Translations under genes and position numbers: made by a program
In this document: positions 28,424 to 38,234 of the stretch, piece after piece
Layout of the letters: each line of letters starts with the position of its first letter
How positions within the stretch are numbered: position 1 is the first letter of the stretch
Assembly: GCF_020097135.1 (NCBI RefSeq)
Contig: NZ_CP083608.1
Span: forward strand, 868,001 to 932,000
Direction of reading: 5' to 3'
Origin: Macrococcus armenti
GTDB lineage: Bacteria; Bacillota; Bacilli; Staphylococcales; Staphylococcaceae
Length of the DNA stretch: 64,000 bases
Notes under the pieces: model-generated
Seen by the model: only the letters and a program-made list of their open reading frames with translations
What the model was told of the DNA's origin: nothing
The model's database searches: none

Positions 28424-29067
28424 TGAAAGTAGCACCGAGTTTATTATCATGTAATTTTATGAAATTAGAAGACGAAATCAATGCAATTGAAGCTGCTGGT
28501 GCAGATTACTTACATTTCGATGTAATGGACGGTATGTTCGTTCCGAATTTATCGTTTGCATTTCCGATATTACAGCAAATTAGAGCGCATACGAAAATGA
28601 CGATTGATACACATTTAATGGTAAAGAAACCAGAACGTTATATTCAGGCCTTTGCAGATGCGGGTAGTGATATTATTACCGTTCATGTTGAAGCAACCGA
28701 GCATATACACCGTACTTTACAGCTTATTCGTGATACTGGAAAAAAAGTCGGAATCACTTTAAATCCGGGCACACCTATAGAAGTATTAATGCCTGTATTG
28801 CACATGGTAGATCTTGTGCTCGTAATGACAGTTAATCCTGGATTTGGTGGCCAGTCATTTATTCAGGAATGTTTAAGTAAAATTGAATTTTTGAAAAATT
28901 ATCGAAATGAACACCAACTTACATATGAAATCGAAGTAGATGGTGGCGTCAATGATGTAACTGCGCAGTATTGTATCGATAGTGGGGCGGATGTTCTTGT
29001 AGCAGGCTCTTACTTTTTTAAACATGATGACTATTCGATGCCTGTCAGAGCGCTGAAGGGAGAATAG
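28423..29067 (+). CDS. rpe: Ribulose-phosphate 3-epimerase
   Basis: A 214-residue TIM-barrel enzyme of the pentose phosphate pathway interconverting ribulose-5-P and xylulose-5-P. Motifs: APSLLSCNFMKLEDE, HFDVMDGMFVPNLSF (metal His and Asp), THLMV, MTVNPGFGGQSF and EVDGGVN. ATG overlaps the rsgA stop (TAATG). Confidence 0.97.
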   Translation: MKVAPSLLSCNFMKLEDEINAIEAAGADYLHFDVMDGMFVPNLSFAFPILQQIRAHTKMTIDTHLMVKKPERYIQAFADAGSDIITVHVEATEHIHRTLQLIRDTGKKVGITLNPGTPIEVLMPVLHMVDLVLVMTVNPGFGGQSFIQECLSKIEFLKNYRNEHQLTYEIEVDGGVNDVTAQYCIDSGADVLVAGSYFFKHDDYSMPVRALKGE

Positions 29068-29068
29068 T

Positions 29069-29704
29069 ATGAACTTACATATTATTTGTACGAAGTTAGA
29101 TGTAGATGATTCAATCTTTGAACAATATCGTGATGATGACTGGATTGGTGTTGATTATGGTGCGTTAATGCTCATTGAACATAATATTAGACCGATTGCA
29201 GTATTCGGAGATTTTGATTCAATCGATGAAAATGAGCGCGCGCGCATTGAAAATGAAATTGAAATCGATTATTTACCCGCAGAGAAAAATGAAACGGATT
29301 TAGAAGTGGCGCTTCAGTATGCGAAAGATTTAGGTTATCAGAAAGTATTCATTCATGGTGCTACTGGTGGTAGACTGGATCACTTTTTAGGTAATTTACA
29401 GACGTTATTACATCCGGAAGTATTATTATCTCAAAGTGAATTTATTATGGTGAACGATCAAAATACGATTCAAGTACTTGCAGCGGGAACGCATATCATT
29501 GAGAAGGAATATGATAAGAAATATATTTCGTTTATTCCAGTTAATGATGGGGTCATATTGACTTTAGTAGGATTCAAATATGATGTTGAGCGGTTTGAAG
29601 TAAATTTAGGAATTACGAGAACTGTTTCGAATGAATTTCAATCAACGCGAGCTGAAGTAACAGTTGAGCAAGGTATGGTATATATAATTCAAAGTAAAGA
29701 ATAA
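29069..29704 (+). CDS. thiN: Thiamine pyrophosphokinase
   Basis: A 211-residue enzyme transferring pyrophosphate from ATP to thiamine to make TPP. Family motifs are VFGDFDSIDENER, NETDLEVALQYA and HGATGGRLDHFLGNLQTL. Starts 1 nt after rpe within the rsgA-rpe-thiN operon; a terminator follows at once. Confidence 0.95.
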   Translation: MNLHIICTKLDVDDSIFEQYRDDDWIGVDYGALMLIEHNIRPIAVFGDFDSIDENERARIENEIEIDYLPAEKNETDLEVALQYAKDLGYQKVFIHGATGGRLDHFLGNLQTLLHPEVLLSQSEFIMVNDQNTIQVLAAGTHIIEKEYDKKYISFIPVNDGVILTLVGFKYDVERFEVNLGITRTVSNEFQSTRAEVTVEQGMVYIIQSKE

Positions 29705-29734
29705 AAAAAGACCTTTCACACAAAGGTCTTTTTT
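29704..29734. terminator. Terminator between thiN and rpmB
   Basis: AAAAAAGACCTTT-CACAC-AAAGGTCTTTTTT. The A and T flanks make it work for both convergent genes. Confidence 0.9.
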
Positions 29735-29750
29735 GTATCTATATATTCAA

Positions 29751-29939
29751 TTAAACACGTGTCACTTTACCTGATTTTAATGCACGAGCTGAAACCCATA
29801 CACGTTTAGGCTTACCATCTACTAAGATGCGGACTTTTTGTAAGTTTGCTCCGAAGCGACGTTTGCTGTAGTTCATTGCGTGAGAACGATTGTTACCTGT
29901 TACGGCTTTACGACCAGTAACATGACATACTTTAGCCAT
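29751..29939 (-). CDS. rpmB: Ribosomal protein L28 (bL28)
   Basis: A 62-residue 50S protein beginning [21 protein letters not shown]. The start is ATG 29939, directly behind AAAGGAGGC. A longer in-frame extension has no ribosome site and does not match the family. This is the zinc-free form: only one Cys is present. Transcribed alone, opposite to its neighbours. Confidence 0.96.
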   Translation of the reverse strand: MAKVCHVTGRKAVTGNNRSHAMNYSKRRFGANLQKVRILVDGKPKRVWVSARALKSGKVTRV

Positions 29940-30131
29940 TGTTTTTGCCTCCTTTAATAGAATATAGAGATACACTTATCTTTTACATACTATAACAATT
30001 TAACATAATTCAATTTGTATTGCAATAAATTTTTGTCATTCGTCGTATGTGCAAATAATCGATTTTCTTTTATTTTAAATGATATAAGTTCAAACTAATA
30101 AAATTATTTTTAAGATTAAACGAGACAATTC

Positions 30132-30161
30132 TTGTAATTATGAATATTTATTGATTATAAT
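30132..30161 (+). promoter_or_regulatory. Promoter of the Asp23-like/fakA operon
   Basis: TTGTAA (30132-30137), 18-nt spacer, TATAAT (30156-30161), 35 nt before the start codon. The remainder of the 29940-30195 gap is AT-rich with no further recognisable element. Confidence 0.55.
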
Positions 30162-30195
30162 AATGTGACGAGTGTATAAACAAGGAGGCAGTGAA

Positions 30196-30570
30196 ATGAC
30201 ATTAGAGATTACAAATGAATTTGGTTCAATCGATATTTCAAGTGATGTAATCGCAACGATTGCAGGTGGTGCGGCAGTTGAGTGTTACGGCATTATCGGT
30301 ATGGCAAGTAAACATCAGGTGCGAGACGGCATTGCTGATATTTTAGGACGAGATAACTATTCTAAAGGTGTTATCGTAACGAATAAGGACGGTATTTTAG
30401 ATGTTGATATGTATATTATCGTAGCTTACGGCACTAAAATTTCAGAAATTGCGAGTAACGTTCAGTCTACAGTTAAATACACTTTAGAGAAAACTTTAAA
30501 CTTAACGGTGAATTCAGTGAACATTTACATTCAAGGTGTACGTGTCATCAAGCTGGATGATGAAGAATAG
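30196..30570 (+). CDS. Asp23/Gls24-family (DUF322) protein, YloU-like
   Basis: A 124-residue protein with the Asp23/Gls24 fold: [34 protein letters not shown], ending [14 protein letters not shown]. The start is ATG 30196 behind AAGGAGG; eight upstream in-frame codons lack a site. It sits directly before fakA, the conserved yloU-yloV pairing of Firmicutes. Relatives are abundant membrane-associated alkaline-shock or envelope-stress proteins; the exact role is unknown. Confidence 0.9.
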   Translation: MTLEITNEFGSIDISSDVIATIAGGAAVECYGIIGMASKHQVRDGIADILGRDNYSKGVIVTNKDGILDVDMYIIVAYGTKISEIASNVQSTVKYTLEKTLNLTVNSVNIYIQGVRVIKLDDEE

Positions 30571-30583
30571 GGAGGATTTCATA

Positions 30584-32230
30584 ATGAAAACAATTGACGG
30601 CAAGCTATTTGCTGAAATGATAATTACAGGGGCAAATAACTTATCTCAAAACGCTGACTATGTAGATTCACTGAATGTCTTTCCAGTACCAGATGGTGAT
30701 ACTGGGACGAACATGAATCTTTCTATCAGTTCAGGTGCGAAAGAGACTGAAGAGAATATTGAAGCGCATATCGGTAATGTAGGTATCGCTTTCTCTAAAG
30801 GACTATTAATGGGTGCACGTGGTAATTCTGGTGTTATATTATCACAGTTATTCCGTGGTTTTTCAAAATATATTGAAGCGGAAAGTGAAATTGACAGTAC
30901 GAAATTTGCGAAAGCATTCCAGGCTGGTGTGAAAACTGCATATAAAGCAGTAATGAAACCAGTTGAAGGTACAATTCTTACTGTAGCGAGAGAAGCATCT
31001 GAAGCTGCAATGAAAGCAAGTGAAACAACAGATAATTGTATAGAAATTATGGAAGCACTTGTGAAAGAAGGTAACGCATCATTACAACGTACGCCGGATT
31101 TATTGCCAGTACTTAAAGAAGTTGGCGTTGTAGATAGTGGTGGACAAGGTTTAATGTATGTGTATGAAGGATTCCTTGCAGTACTAAAAGGAGAAAAAAT
31201 CGCTGCACCTGTAAAACGCGATATCGATGATAACTTTATTAACGATGAACACGATTTCGGTGATGTTGTAAAAACGGAAGATATCGTACCTGGGTTCTGT
31301 ACAGAATTCATGGTTCGTTTCAAAGAAGGTATGAAACCATTCAGCGAAGATCAATTTAGAGAAGATATGTCGAAGTTCGGTGATTCTTTATTAGTAATTT
31401 CAGATGATGAAATTGTAAAAACACATGTTCACTCGGAAACTCCAGGTGAAGCATTAACATATGGTAGTCAGTACGGTGAAATTATTAAAATTAAAATTGA
31501 GAATATGCGTGAACAACACCGAGAAGTATTACGTAAACGTGGTGTTAAAGAAACGACAAATGAAATCGCTAAAGTAGAAAAAGCATTAATTACGATTTCT
31601 ATGGGTGATGGCATTACTGAATTATTTAAATCTATCGGTGCGACACATGTTATTAGTGGTGGTCAAACGATGAATCCATCAACTGAGGATATCGTAAAGA
31701 TAATCGAAGCGAGTGGCTGTAAAGAGGCGGTTGTATTACCAAATAATAAAAACATTATTATGGCTGCAGAGCAAGCTGCAGAAGTTGCTGAAATTCCGGT
31801 TGCAGTTGTTCCGACTAAAACAATTCCACAAGGTTTAGGTGCGATGCTTGCATATAATCCTGAAGCATCTTGCGATGACAATAAAGAATCGATGACTGAA
31901 GCGATGCAGCATGTTAAATCTGGTTCTGTAACGTATGCAGTAAGAGATACATCTATTGATGGTGTAAATATCGAAAAAGATGCATTTATGGGTATTAATG
32001 AAGGTAAAATCACAGTATCTGATAAGGATCAGAATAAAGTATGCATCGAACTGTTAAAATCTATGATTGATGAAGACTCTGAAATTGTAACGATTATTAA
32101 AGGTGCTGATGCAACAGATGATAATGTCGCTGCGATTGAAAACTTCTTAACAGAAAATTACGAAGATGTAGAAATTGAAATTCAGGATGGAAAACAACCG
32201 ATATATAGCTTTATGTTTTCTGTAGAATAA
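30584..32230 (+). CDS. fakA: Fatty acid kinase ATP-binding subunit FakA (YloV)
   Basis: A 548-residue DhaK/DhaL-type kinase subunit. With a FakB fatty-acid-binding partner (not in this window) it phosphorylates exogenous fatty acids to acyl-phosphate for PlsX/PlsY. The N-terminal DhaL domain has [14 protein letters not shown] and [11 protein letters not shown]; a DegV-like C-terminal domain follows. The start is ATG 30584 after AGGGAGG. Length equals that of S. aureus FakA. A palindromic terminator follows. Confidence 0.95.
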   Translation: MKTIDGKLFAEMIITGANNLSQNADYVDSLNVFPVPDGDTGTNMNLSISSGAKETEENIEAHIGNVGIAFSKGLLMGARGNSGVILSQLFRGFSKYIEAESEIDSTKFAKAFQAGVKTAYKAVMKPVEGTILTVAREASEAAMKASETTDNCIEIMEALVKEGNASLQRTPDLLPVLKEVGVVDSGGQGLMYVYEGFLAVLKGEKIAAPVKRDIDDNFINDEHDFGDVVKTEDIVPGFCTEFMVRFKEGMKPFSEDQFREDMSKFGDSLLVISDDEIVKTHVHSETPGEALTYGSQYGEIIKIKIENMREQHREVLRKRGVKETTNEIAKVEKALITISMGDGITELFKSIGATHVISGGQTMNPSTEDIVKIIEASGCKEAVVLPNNKNIIMAAEQAAEVAEIPVAVVPTKTIPQGLGAMLAYNPEASCDDNKESMTEAMQHVKSGSVTYAVRDTSIDGVNIEKDAFMGINEGKITVSDKDQNKVCIELLKSMIDEDSEIVTIIKGADATDDNVAAIENFLTENYEDVEIEIQDGKQPIYSFMFSVE

Positions 32231-32247
32231 GTTAATCTATAAGTATT

Positions 32248-32276
32248 AGAACTACACTGTACAGTGTAGTTCTTTT
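32248..32276. terminator. Terminator after fakA
   Basis: A 26-nt perfect palindrome with arms AGAACTACACTGT and ACAGTGTAGTTCT, then T5. Confidence 0.85.
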
Positions 32277-32300
32277 TCAATGAAATTAAGGGGGAAAATT

Positions 32301-32966
32301 ATGAAATATAGAAGCGTTTTTGATATTATAGGGCCAGTGATGGTAGGACCATCATCTTCACATACAGCAGGAGCAGTAAGAATTGGTCTCGTCGCAAGAG
32401 ATTTATTCGGAGGTACTCCGGAAGTCGTTGACATATATTTATACGGTTCGTTTATGGAAACGTATAAAGGACATGGCACGGATGTTGCTTTAGTTGCAGG
32501 ATTATTAGGATTCGATACAGATGATAGTAGAATTCCGGATAGTTTAGCATTAGCTGAAGCGGCTGGACTGCAAATTAATTTTATCGAGATGACAGAGGAA
32601 AGAAGTCATCCTAATACTGCGATATTAAATATGAGAAGCATGGACCAGCAATTATCAATTGAAGGTATTTCTATCGGTGGTGGTAAAATAGAAATCGTCG
32701 CATTAAATGGTTTCCAAATTGCGATTTCAGGCAACTACCCGGCGCTATTAGTATTCCATAAAGATACTTTCGGAACGATTGCGAAAGTAACAACAATTTT
32801 AAGTAAGCACGAGATTAACGTTGGACAAATGCAAGTTTCCCGCAAGGAAAAAGGAGATTTAGCATTAATGACGTGTGAGCTTGATGATGAAATAACAGAT
32901 GAAATCATCGATGAAATTAGACGTTGTGATGGAATTCAAACTGTTACGTTAATGACAGAATCATAA
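32301..32966 (+). CDS. sdaAB: L-serine dehydratase, beta subunit
   Basis: A 221-residue subunit of the iron-sulfur L-serine deaminase (serine to pyruvate + ammonia). The N-terminal domain contains GPVMVGPSSSHTAGAVRIG. A C-terminal ACT domain (about 148-221, FGTIAKVTTILSKHEINVG) probably binds serine or regulates. The start is ATG 32301 behind AGGGGGA, not the in-frame ATG 21 nt upstream, which lies in the terminator tail. Followed by the alpha subunit 13 nt later. Confidence 0.95.
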   Translation: MKYRSVFDIIGPVMVGPSSSHTAGAVRIGLVARDLFGGTPEVVDIYLYGSFMETYKGHGTDVALVAGLLGFDTDDSRIPDSLALAEAAGLQINFIEMTEERSHPNTAILNMRSMDQQLSIEGISIGGGKIEIVALNGFQIAISGNYPALLVFHKDTFGTIAKVTTILSKHEINVGQMQVSRKEKGDLALMTCELDDEITDEIIDEIRRCDGIQTVTLMTES

Positions 32967-32979
32967 AAGGGGAGAAAGT

Positions 32980-33873
32980 ATGTTTAAAAGTGTAGAAGAA
33001 CTTATTCAAATTTGTGAAAGAGAAAATAAAAGTATTTCAGATGTAATGATCGCTCAGGAAATGGCTGTTTCAAAACAAAGTTATGAAACAGTAATGGCGA
33101 ATATGGAACGAAATTTAAATGTAATGGAACAAGCAGTTGAACGTGGATTAAATGGTGTCTCAAGTCCAACAGGATTGACTGGTATGGATGCTGTTAAATT
33201 ACGTGATTATATCGCTAAAGGGAATACTTTAAGCGGTGAAACATTACTGGATGCAGTTTCAAAAGCAGTTGCAACAAATGAAGTCAATGCAGCAATGGGA
33301 TTAATATGTGCAACACCAACGGCTGGTAGTGCAGGCGTTGTACCTGGAACACTATTTGCAATGAAAGCGCGTCTGAATCCGACGAGAGAAGAGATGGTTA
33401 AGTTTTTATTCACAACTGGTGCATTCGGCTTTGTCGTTGCAAATAATGCATCGATATCGGGCGCTGCAGGTGGGTGCCAGGCAGAAGTTGGTAGTGCGGC
33501 AGCAATGGCAGCAGCAGCAATAGTTGAGATGGCAGGCGGTACGCCACAAATGAGTGCGCATGCATTTAGTATATGCCTGAAAAACATGTTAGGACTTGTA
33601 TGTGATCCTGTTGCAGGGTTAGTTGAAGTTCCTTGTGTTAAACGTAATGCAGCTGGTGCTTCTAATGCAATTGTTTCTGCAGATATGGCACTTGCAGGTG
33701 TTGAAAGCAGAATACCGACAGATGAAGTGATCGAAGCAATGTACAAAATTGGATTAACGATGCCAAGTGCGCTGCGTGAAACAGGACGTGGAGGTCTCGC
33801 AGGTACTAAAACCGGCCAGGAAATGAAGGAAAGAATCTTTGGAACAAAATCAGCATCTTCTTACAACGGATAG
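32980..33873 (+). CDS. sdaAA: L-serine dehydratase, alpha subunit
   Basis: A 297-residue catalytic subunit carrying the oxygen-sensitive 4Fe-4S cluster. Cys-containing motifs are [45 protein letters not shown] and the tail [13 protein letters not shown]. Its 3' end overlaps the TTG start of recG by 35 nt. The fakA-sdaAB-sdaAA-recG order is as in Bacillus; in S. aureus sda lies elsewhere (from memory). Confidence 0.95.
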   Translation: MFKSVEELIQICERENKSISDVMIAQEMAVSKQSYETVMANMERNLNVMEQAVERGLNGVSSPTGLTGMDAVKLRDYIAKGNTLSGETLLDAVSKAVATNEVNAAMGLICATPTAGSAGVVPGTLFAMKARLNPTREEMVKFLFTTGAFGFVVANNASISGAAGGCQAEVGSAAAMAAAAIVEMAGGTPQMSAHAFSICLKNMLGLVCDPVAGLVEVPCVKRNAAGASNAIVSADMALAGVESRIPTDEVIEAMYKIGLTMPSALRETGRGGLAGTKTGQEMKERIFGTKSASSYNG

Positions 33874-35875
33874 TAAACTTGAAGATTTAAAAGGTGTAGG
33901 GCCGAAGTCTATCGAACATTTAAATACGTTGAACATTCATTCGATAGAGGATCTTATTTTATATCTACCTTATAAATTTGAAGATGAAACGGTTGTGAAT
34001 TTACATGATGCTGAAGATAAAGCAAAAATAACGGTGCAGGGTGAAATTTACTCTGCACCTGTTTTAGCACACTTCGGTCGTGGAAAATCGAAAGTTTCGT
34101 TTCATATGATGGTAGATAATGTGGCTGTTAAAGTTGAATTTTTTAATCAAATGTATGTCAAACGAATAGCAGAAACAGGGAAAACAGTTAAAGTGACTGG
34201 CAAGTGGAACAAAGCAAGACAAATTATACAAGGTAGTAAAATCAATGAAGATTTGGGCGGTGTAAGTCTCGTCCCACAATATAGTTTAAAAAGTTTAATT
34301 AAACGCGCAAGTTTTAGAAAAATGATAGAAAGCGCATTTCATGAAGTGACGATACAGCCTTTTTTACCAGCTCAGTTAATTGAAAAATATAAATTATGGG
34401 ATTTGAATCAATCAATTTATGAACTGCATTTCCCGACAAGTCATCAACATCTGCAGCAGGCAAGGAGGAGTTTTGCCTTTTGTGAGTTATTGTTATTTCA
34501 GCTGAAGATGCGGATGCTGAACCAACTTGAACAAAAAGATGCACCAAACAGTAAAGTACATTACGATATAAAACGAGTAAAAGCATTCATTTCAACATTA
34601 CCATTCGAACTTACAGATGCTCAAAAGCAAGTTGTAAATGAAATCTTTCGAGATATGAAGCACGAGAATCGCATGAACCGTTTGCTTCAAGGTGACGTAG
34701 GATCTGGTAAAACAGTCGTTGCTGCAATTTGTATGTTTGCGTTAATGACTGCTGGCAGACAAAGTGCACTTATGGTCCCTACAGAAATTCTTGCTGAACA
34801 ACACGCAGAAAGTCTGGCGCAATTATACGGGGAACAATTAAATATCGCGTTGCTGACGAGTTCAATAAAAGGGAAGAAGCGGGCACTCATACTTGAAGCA
34901 CTTGAACGCGGTGAAATAGACGTTATTGTTGGGACACATGCACTCATCAGTGAACCTGTAAAGTTTCATGATCTAGGACTTGTAATTACTGATGAACAGC
35001 ATAGATTCGGAGTAAATCAACGTAAATTACTGCGTGAAAAAGGGAATGATGCGAACGTATTATTTATGACAGCGACACCGATACCACGTACACTTGCAAT
35101 TTCCGTTTTTGGTGAATTAGATGTGTCTACTATAAAGCAGATGCCTAAAGGTCGTAAACCCATTATTACGGAGTGGGCAAAACATGAAGAAATTGAACTT
35201 GTACATGAGAAAACAGCGCGTGAAATTAATGCAGGCAGACAAGTGTACGTCATTTGTCCTTTAATAGAAGCGTCAGAACATCTTGATGTAAAAAATGCAG
35301 TTGAAATTTATGAATCGTATCAAGCAAGATTTGGTATAGATAAAGTTGGTTTATTACACGGCAAAATGAAAGCTGAAGAAAAAGATGAAGTGATGAATAA
35401 GTTTCAAAATCATGATTTTGATGTTATAGTATCTACAACAGTTGTTGAAGTCGGCGTAAATGTTCCGAATGCAACGATGATTGTCATATATGATGCAGAA
35501 CGCTTCGGTCTTTCTACACTTCACCAATTACGTGGTCGTGTAGGAAGAAGTTCATATCAAAGTTATTGTATGCTAATCGGTAATCCTGAGAGTGAAACCG
35601 GTATTGAACGACTGCAAATAATGACACAAACAACAGACGGATTCGTGTTAAGTGAGAAGGATCTTGAAATGCGTGGTCCAGGAGATTTCTTTGGCGTGAA
35701 ACAAAGCGGATTACCTGATTTTAAAGTCGCAAATATTGTTGAAGATTATCGTATGCTCGAAGTTGCCCGGGATGAAGCAAGTGAATTAATTTTAAGCGGG
35801 GCATTAAATGTGCCTGAGCTATGTAATTTGAAGTTACGTGTAGAAAAAGAACTGAAAGCACACCAACTGGATTAA
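33839..35875 (+). CDS. recG: ATP-dependent DNA helicase RecG
   Basis: A 678-residue branch-migration helicase acting on stalled forks and Holliday junctions. N-terminal wedge/OB domain with [13 protein letters not shown]; helicase core with [31 protein letters not shown] and [10 protein letters not shown]. The C-terminal [18 protein letters not shown] is RecG-specific. TTG start inside sdaAA, with AAGGAAAG upstream and an N-terminus aligning with relatives. srtA follows after 11 nt. Confidence 0.96.
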   Translation: MEQNQHLLTTDSKLEDLKGVGPKSIEHLNTLNIHSIEDLILYLPYKFEDETVVNLHDAEDKAKITVQGEIYSAPVLAHFGRGKSKVSFHMMVDNVAVKVEFFNQMYVKRIAETGKTVKVTGKWNKARQIIQGSKINEDLGGVSLVPQYSLKSLIKRASFRKMIESAFHEVTIQPFLPAQLIEKYKLWDLNQSIYELHFPTSHQHLQQARRSFAFCELLLFQLKMRMLNQLEQKDAPNSKVHYDIKRVKAFISTLPFELTDAQKQVVNEIFRDMKHENRMNRLLQGDVGSGKTVVAAICMFALMTAGRQSALMVPTEILAEQHAESLAQLYGEQLNIALLTSSIKGKKRALILEALERGEIDVIVGTHALISEPVKFHDLGLVITDEQHRFGVNQRKLLREKGNDANVLFMTATPIPRTLAISVFGELDVSTIKQMPKGRKPIITEWAKHEEIELVHEKTAREINAGRQVYVICPLIEASEHLDVKNAVEIYESYQARFGIDKVGLLHGKMKAEEKDEVMNKFQNHDFDVIVSTTVVEVGVNVPNATMIVIYDAERFGLSTLHQLRGRVGRSSYQSYCMLIGNPESETGIERLQIMTQTTDGFVLSEKDLEMRGPGDFFGVKQSGLPDFKVANIVEDYRMLEVARDEASELILSGALNVPELCNLKLRVEKELKAHQLD

Positions 35876-35886
35876 AGGAGATAGAA

Positions 35887-36552
35887 ATGAGAGTAATTAT
35901 TAGATTGATTGGCGTTTTACTTATTGGTGCTGCAATCACAATGTTTTTCTGGCAGGACATTCGTGCATATTTTACGAATTCCGTTAATGAGAAAATCATT
36001 AAATCATATGAGAAAAATGAAGACCATGTTAAAGTAAATGAATTTGAAAAATGGGTTACGAAAACAGAACCTGAAAAACTAAAATTAAAAGATAATATGC
36101 TTGGTTATTTAAAAATTAAAGCAGCAAAAATTAATGAACCTTTGTATAAAGGACCAGCAACACAGGAAGCTATGAAAAATGGTGTTGTACTTGTGGATAA
36201 AGGTGAAAAGTTAACAGAACAAAATGTTGCGATTGCAGGACATCGTGTTGAAGGTGCGGGGATTCGATTTAATTATTTAGACCGTGCAAAAGTAGGCGAC
36301 AAAGTTGAACTATTATCACGATCTGGAACGAATGTATATGAAATATATAAAATTTATAATGTAAAACCGACAGAAGTTGGTGTGTTAGATGAACATCCAG
36401 GAAAGCCTCAGGAATTAACATTAATTACATGTGAGGAATATAATCCGGATACGTTATTATTTGAAAAACGTATGATCGTAAAAGCTGAAATTATTGAGAA
36501 AAATGGTGTTAAAGTTAAAAAGAAAAACTCAGAAATAAAGAAAGCAGCATAA
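35887..36552 (+). CDS. srtA: Class A sortase (SrtA-like)
   Basis: A 221-residue membrane-anchored cysteine transpeptidase that attaches LPXTG-type surface proteins to peptidoglycan. N-terminal TM anchor (about 4-22); catalytic His119 in AGHRVEG, Cys182 in LTLITCEEYN and Arg195 in FEKRM. NVKPTEVGVLDEHPGK closely resembles the S. aureus SrtA beta6/beta7 region. The Lys-rich C-terminal tail (about 205-221) is longer than in S. aureus SrtA (206 residues). AAGGAG site, 11 nt after recG, so probably in the same transcript; in S. aureus srtA is in another locus (from memory). Confidence 0.93.
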   Translation: MRVIIRLIGVLLIGAAITMFFWQDIRAYFTNSVNEKIIKSYEKNEDHVKVNEFEKWVTKTEPEKLKLKDNMLGYLKIKAAKINEPLYKGPATQEAMKNGVVLVDKGEKLTEQNVAIAGHRVEGAGIRFNYLDRAKVGDKVELLSRSGTNVYEIYKIYNVKPTEVGVLDEHPGKPQELTLITCEEYNPDTLLFEKRMIVKAEIIEKNGVKVKKKNSEIKKAA

Positions 36553-36609
36553 GCAAATAAGGCTTTAACTGCAACAAGCAAAATCGAGCAAAACTAATAA
36601 ATCGCTATT

Positions 36610-36634
36610 TGTGGTGCACCCCAAAAGTTAGACT
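36610..36634. repeat. Left terminal inverted repeat of the IS
   Basis: Starts TGTGGTGCACCCCAAAAGTT. Bases 36619-36632 also pair perfectly with 36640-36653 (TCTAACTTTTGGGG), forming a 14-bp hairpin (extendable by two pairs). It would sequester the GGGGTG ribosome site of orfA in transcripts entering from outside. Confidence 0.85.
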
Positions 36635-36661
36635 TAAAATCTAACTTTTGGGGTGTTTTAT

Positions 36662-37204
36662 TTGGCTAAATATGATTTGGAATTCAAGCTGAAAATCGTA
36701 ATTGAATATATTAATGGCACAGGTGGATTCAGTGTTGTTGGTAAGCGTAATGGTATAAGTCGCTCTATGGTTAGAGATTGGTATAGAGCATATAGTGCCT
36801 TCGGCATTGAAGGGTTAGAAAGAAAAAGAAGTAAGAAGAAATACAGTTTAGAGGATAAGATTGTTATACTGAGATGGATGAAAGAGAATAATGCTTCATT
36901 AAGTATTACTTCAACCAAATTCCGTATTAATAATCCATCTCTTATATCTTCTTGGGTGAATGCTTATAATAAGCATGGTATTGATGGATTATCTGAAAAG
37001 AAGAAAGGAAGTCCATCTATGAAGAAGAAAAAAATTAATAATGGTAATAGTGACTATGTGAAAAAAATTGAACATGAAAATGAACTTTTAAGAGCTGAAC
37101 TTGCCTATATAAAAAAGTTGAAAGCTTCAGGGATAAGTATACCGAACCGACTGCTAAAATCGAATCAAGAGTCATTAAAGAGCTCCGAAAAGATTTCAAA
37201 TTAA
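36662..37204 (+). CDS. IS150-type transposase OrfA
   Basis: About 180 residues of helix-turn-helix protein with two HTH units (KLKIVIEYINGTGGFSVVGKRNGISRSMVRDWYRAY and a second around SLSITSTKFRINNPSLISSW) and a C-terminal coiled coil (VKKIEHENELLRAELAYIKKL). The start is TTG 36662 because GGGGTG at 36650-36655 is 6 nt upstream; an in-frame GTG at 36653 overlaps that site. The stop comes shortly after the frameshift signal, as expected for IS3 elements. Confidence 0.85.
   Translation: MAKYDLEFKLKIVIEYINGTGGFSVVGKRNGISRSMVRDWYRAYSAFGIEGLERKRSKKKYSLEDKIVILRWMKENNASLSITSTKFRINNPSLISSWVNAYNKHGIDGLSEKKKGSPSMKKKKINNGNSDYVKKIEHENELLRAELAYIKKLKASGISIPNRLLKSNQESLKSSEKISN
37111..37117 (+). promoter_or_regulatory. 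Programmed -1 frameshift heptamer A-AAA-AAG
   Basis: Read in the orfA frame as ATA-AAA-AAG. Shifting back one base joins the orfA coiled coil to an uninterrupted reading frame leading into orfB, yielding the OrfAB transposase. Confidence 0.75.
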
Positions 37205-37245
37205 ACATTGTCCTTGAAGCACTGAAATTCCCAAAATCTACATAT

Positions 37246-38058
37246 ATGTATTGGCAGAAGCAGTTTGATAAAGAAAATAAGGATCAGAAAATAGAAAATC
37301 AAATAAAGGAAATTTTTGAGGAAAACGCCATGAATTATGGCTACAGAAGGATTACAGGTGAACTTAGAAATAGAGGATATATTATTAATCACAAGAAAGT
37401 TCAGAGAATCATGAGTAAATTGAATTTAAAATCAATCTCATTTACTAGAAAAAATAGAAAATATTCATCCTACAAAGGAAAAATTGGCCGTATCGCTGAT
37501 AATTTGGTTAACCGTAGGTTTGATACAAATATTCCCTATCAGAAAATAACTACAGATACATCAGAGTTTAAATACCATTATCTTAATGAAAATGGTTTAA
37601 TTTGTACTGGGAAGCTTTATCTTGACCCATTTATGGATTTGTTTAATAGAGAAATTATCTCATATAGTATATCCAAAAAGCCAAATGCAGAAGGTATTAT
37701 GTCAGCACTTACAAAAGCTGTGGCATTAACAGATGCATGTGAGTTTAGAAGAACTTTTCATAGCGATCAAGGTTGGGCTTATCAGATGAAAAAATATAGG
37801 CAAAAGCTTAAAGATAATAAAATATTTCAGAGTATGTCCCGTAAGGGAAATTGTCTGGATAACTCGCCGATGGAGAGCTTTTTCAGTATTTTAAAACAGG
37901 AAATATTCTACGGAAAAGTTTATGAAAGTTATGAACAACTTGAAGTAGCAATTGAAAATTATATATGGTATTACAACAATAAGCGAATTAAATCAAAATT
38001 AGAATGGAAGAGCCCGATAGGGTTCAGAGAAAGTAGACTAAATGTAAAAATTGCATAA
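37246..38058 (+). CDS. IS150-type transposase OrfB (rve/DDE domain)
   Basis: 270 residues from the first ATG, but the frame is open upstream to the slippery site, so the active protein is the OrfAB fusion. HTH_21 region NYGYRRITGELRNRGY, then an integrase core with D in TTDTSEFKY, D in FHSDQGWAYQ and E in SPMESFFSILKQE. All three catalytic acids are present. The C-terminal NNKRIKSKLEWKSPIGFR is typical of the IS150 group. Confidence 0.92.
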   Translation: MYWQKQFDKENKDQKIENQIKEIFEENAMNYGYRRITGELRNRGYIINHKKVQRIMSKLNLKSISFTRKNRKYSSYKGKIGRIADNLVNRRFDTNIPYQKITTDTSEFKYHYLNENGLICTGKLYLDPFMDLFNREIISYSISKKPNAEGIMSALTKAVALTDACEFRRTFHSDQGWAYQMKKYRQKLKDNKIFQSMSRKGNCLDNSPMESFFSILKQEIFYGKVYESYEQLEVAIENYIWYYNNKRIKSKLEWKSPIGFRESRLNVKIA

Positions 38059-38063
38059 AAAAA

Positions 38064-38085
38064 TGGAATGGATTTCTCCATTCCA
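38064..38085 (+). terminator. Hairpin after orfB
   Basis: TGGAATGGA-TTTC-TCCATTCCA, 9-bp stem just after the orfB stop. It lacks a long T run, so terminator activity is uncertain. Confidence 0.45.
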
Positions 38086-38088
38086 AAT

Positions 38089-38113
38089 AGTCTAACTTTT
38101 AGGGTTCACTACA
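38089..38113. repeat. Right terminal inverted repeat of the IS
   Basis: Reverse complement starts TGTAGTGAACCCTAAAAGTT, matching the left repeat with three mismatches. Flanked by ATT. Confidence 0.85.
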
Positions 38114-38164
38114 ATTTGATTTATTGTTTTTGTTCGGTTTTATTTTTGTCCGATTATTTTATTA

Positions 38165-38193
38165 TTGCAGTGTTTTTATATTTTTGTTATATT
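38165..38193 (+). promoter_or_regulatory. fapR operon promoter
   Basis: TTGCAG (38165-38170), 17-nt spacer, TATATT (38188-38193), about 50 bp downstream of the IS end and intact. Confidence 0.6.
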
Positions 38194-38201
38194 TACTAGT
38201 A

Positions 38202-38218
38202 TTAAGACCAACTACTAA
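38202..38218 (-). promoter_or_regulatory. FapR operator
   Basis: On the minus strand TTAGTAGTTGGTCTTAA, closely resembling the FapR palindrome (TTAGTACCTGGTACTAA type; 13 of 17 positions). It overlaps the expected transcription start of fapR, consistent with malonyl-CoA-relieved autorepression. Confidence 0.7.
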
Positions 38219-38234
38219 AAAGGGAATTGAGTAC

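Larger units (their letters stand above)
36610..38113 (+). mobile_element. Complete IS3-family (IS150-group) insertion sequence
   Basis: A 1504-bp element bounded by imperfect inverted repeats (TGTGGTGCACCCC... and TGTAGTGAACCCT..., 3 mismatches in the first 25) and a 3-bp direct duplication ATT on each side (36607-36609, 38114-38116). It encodes orfA and orfB in the -1 arrangement, with a slippery A-AAA-AAG. The DDE residues are intact, so it looks functional. It lies between srtA and the fapR promoter without breaking a gene. Confidence 0.93.

Noticed and set aside
30658-31323. 221-codon open frame antisense to fakA
   Set aside because: Shadow of conserved fakA coding sequence; Ser/Thr-rich composition and no start signal.
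33207-33746. 179-codon open frame antisense to sdaAA
   Set aside because: Low-complexity Ala/Ser/Thr-rich shadow of a conserved gene, no ribosome site, no recognisable motif.
38124-38234. N-terminal extension of FapR (MFLFGFIFVRLFYYC...)
   Set aside because: This stretch contains the fapR promoter and FapR operator, has no ribosome site and does not match the family. ATG 38235 is used instead.
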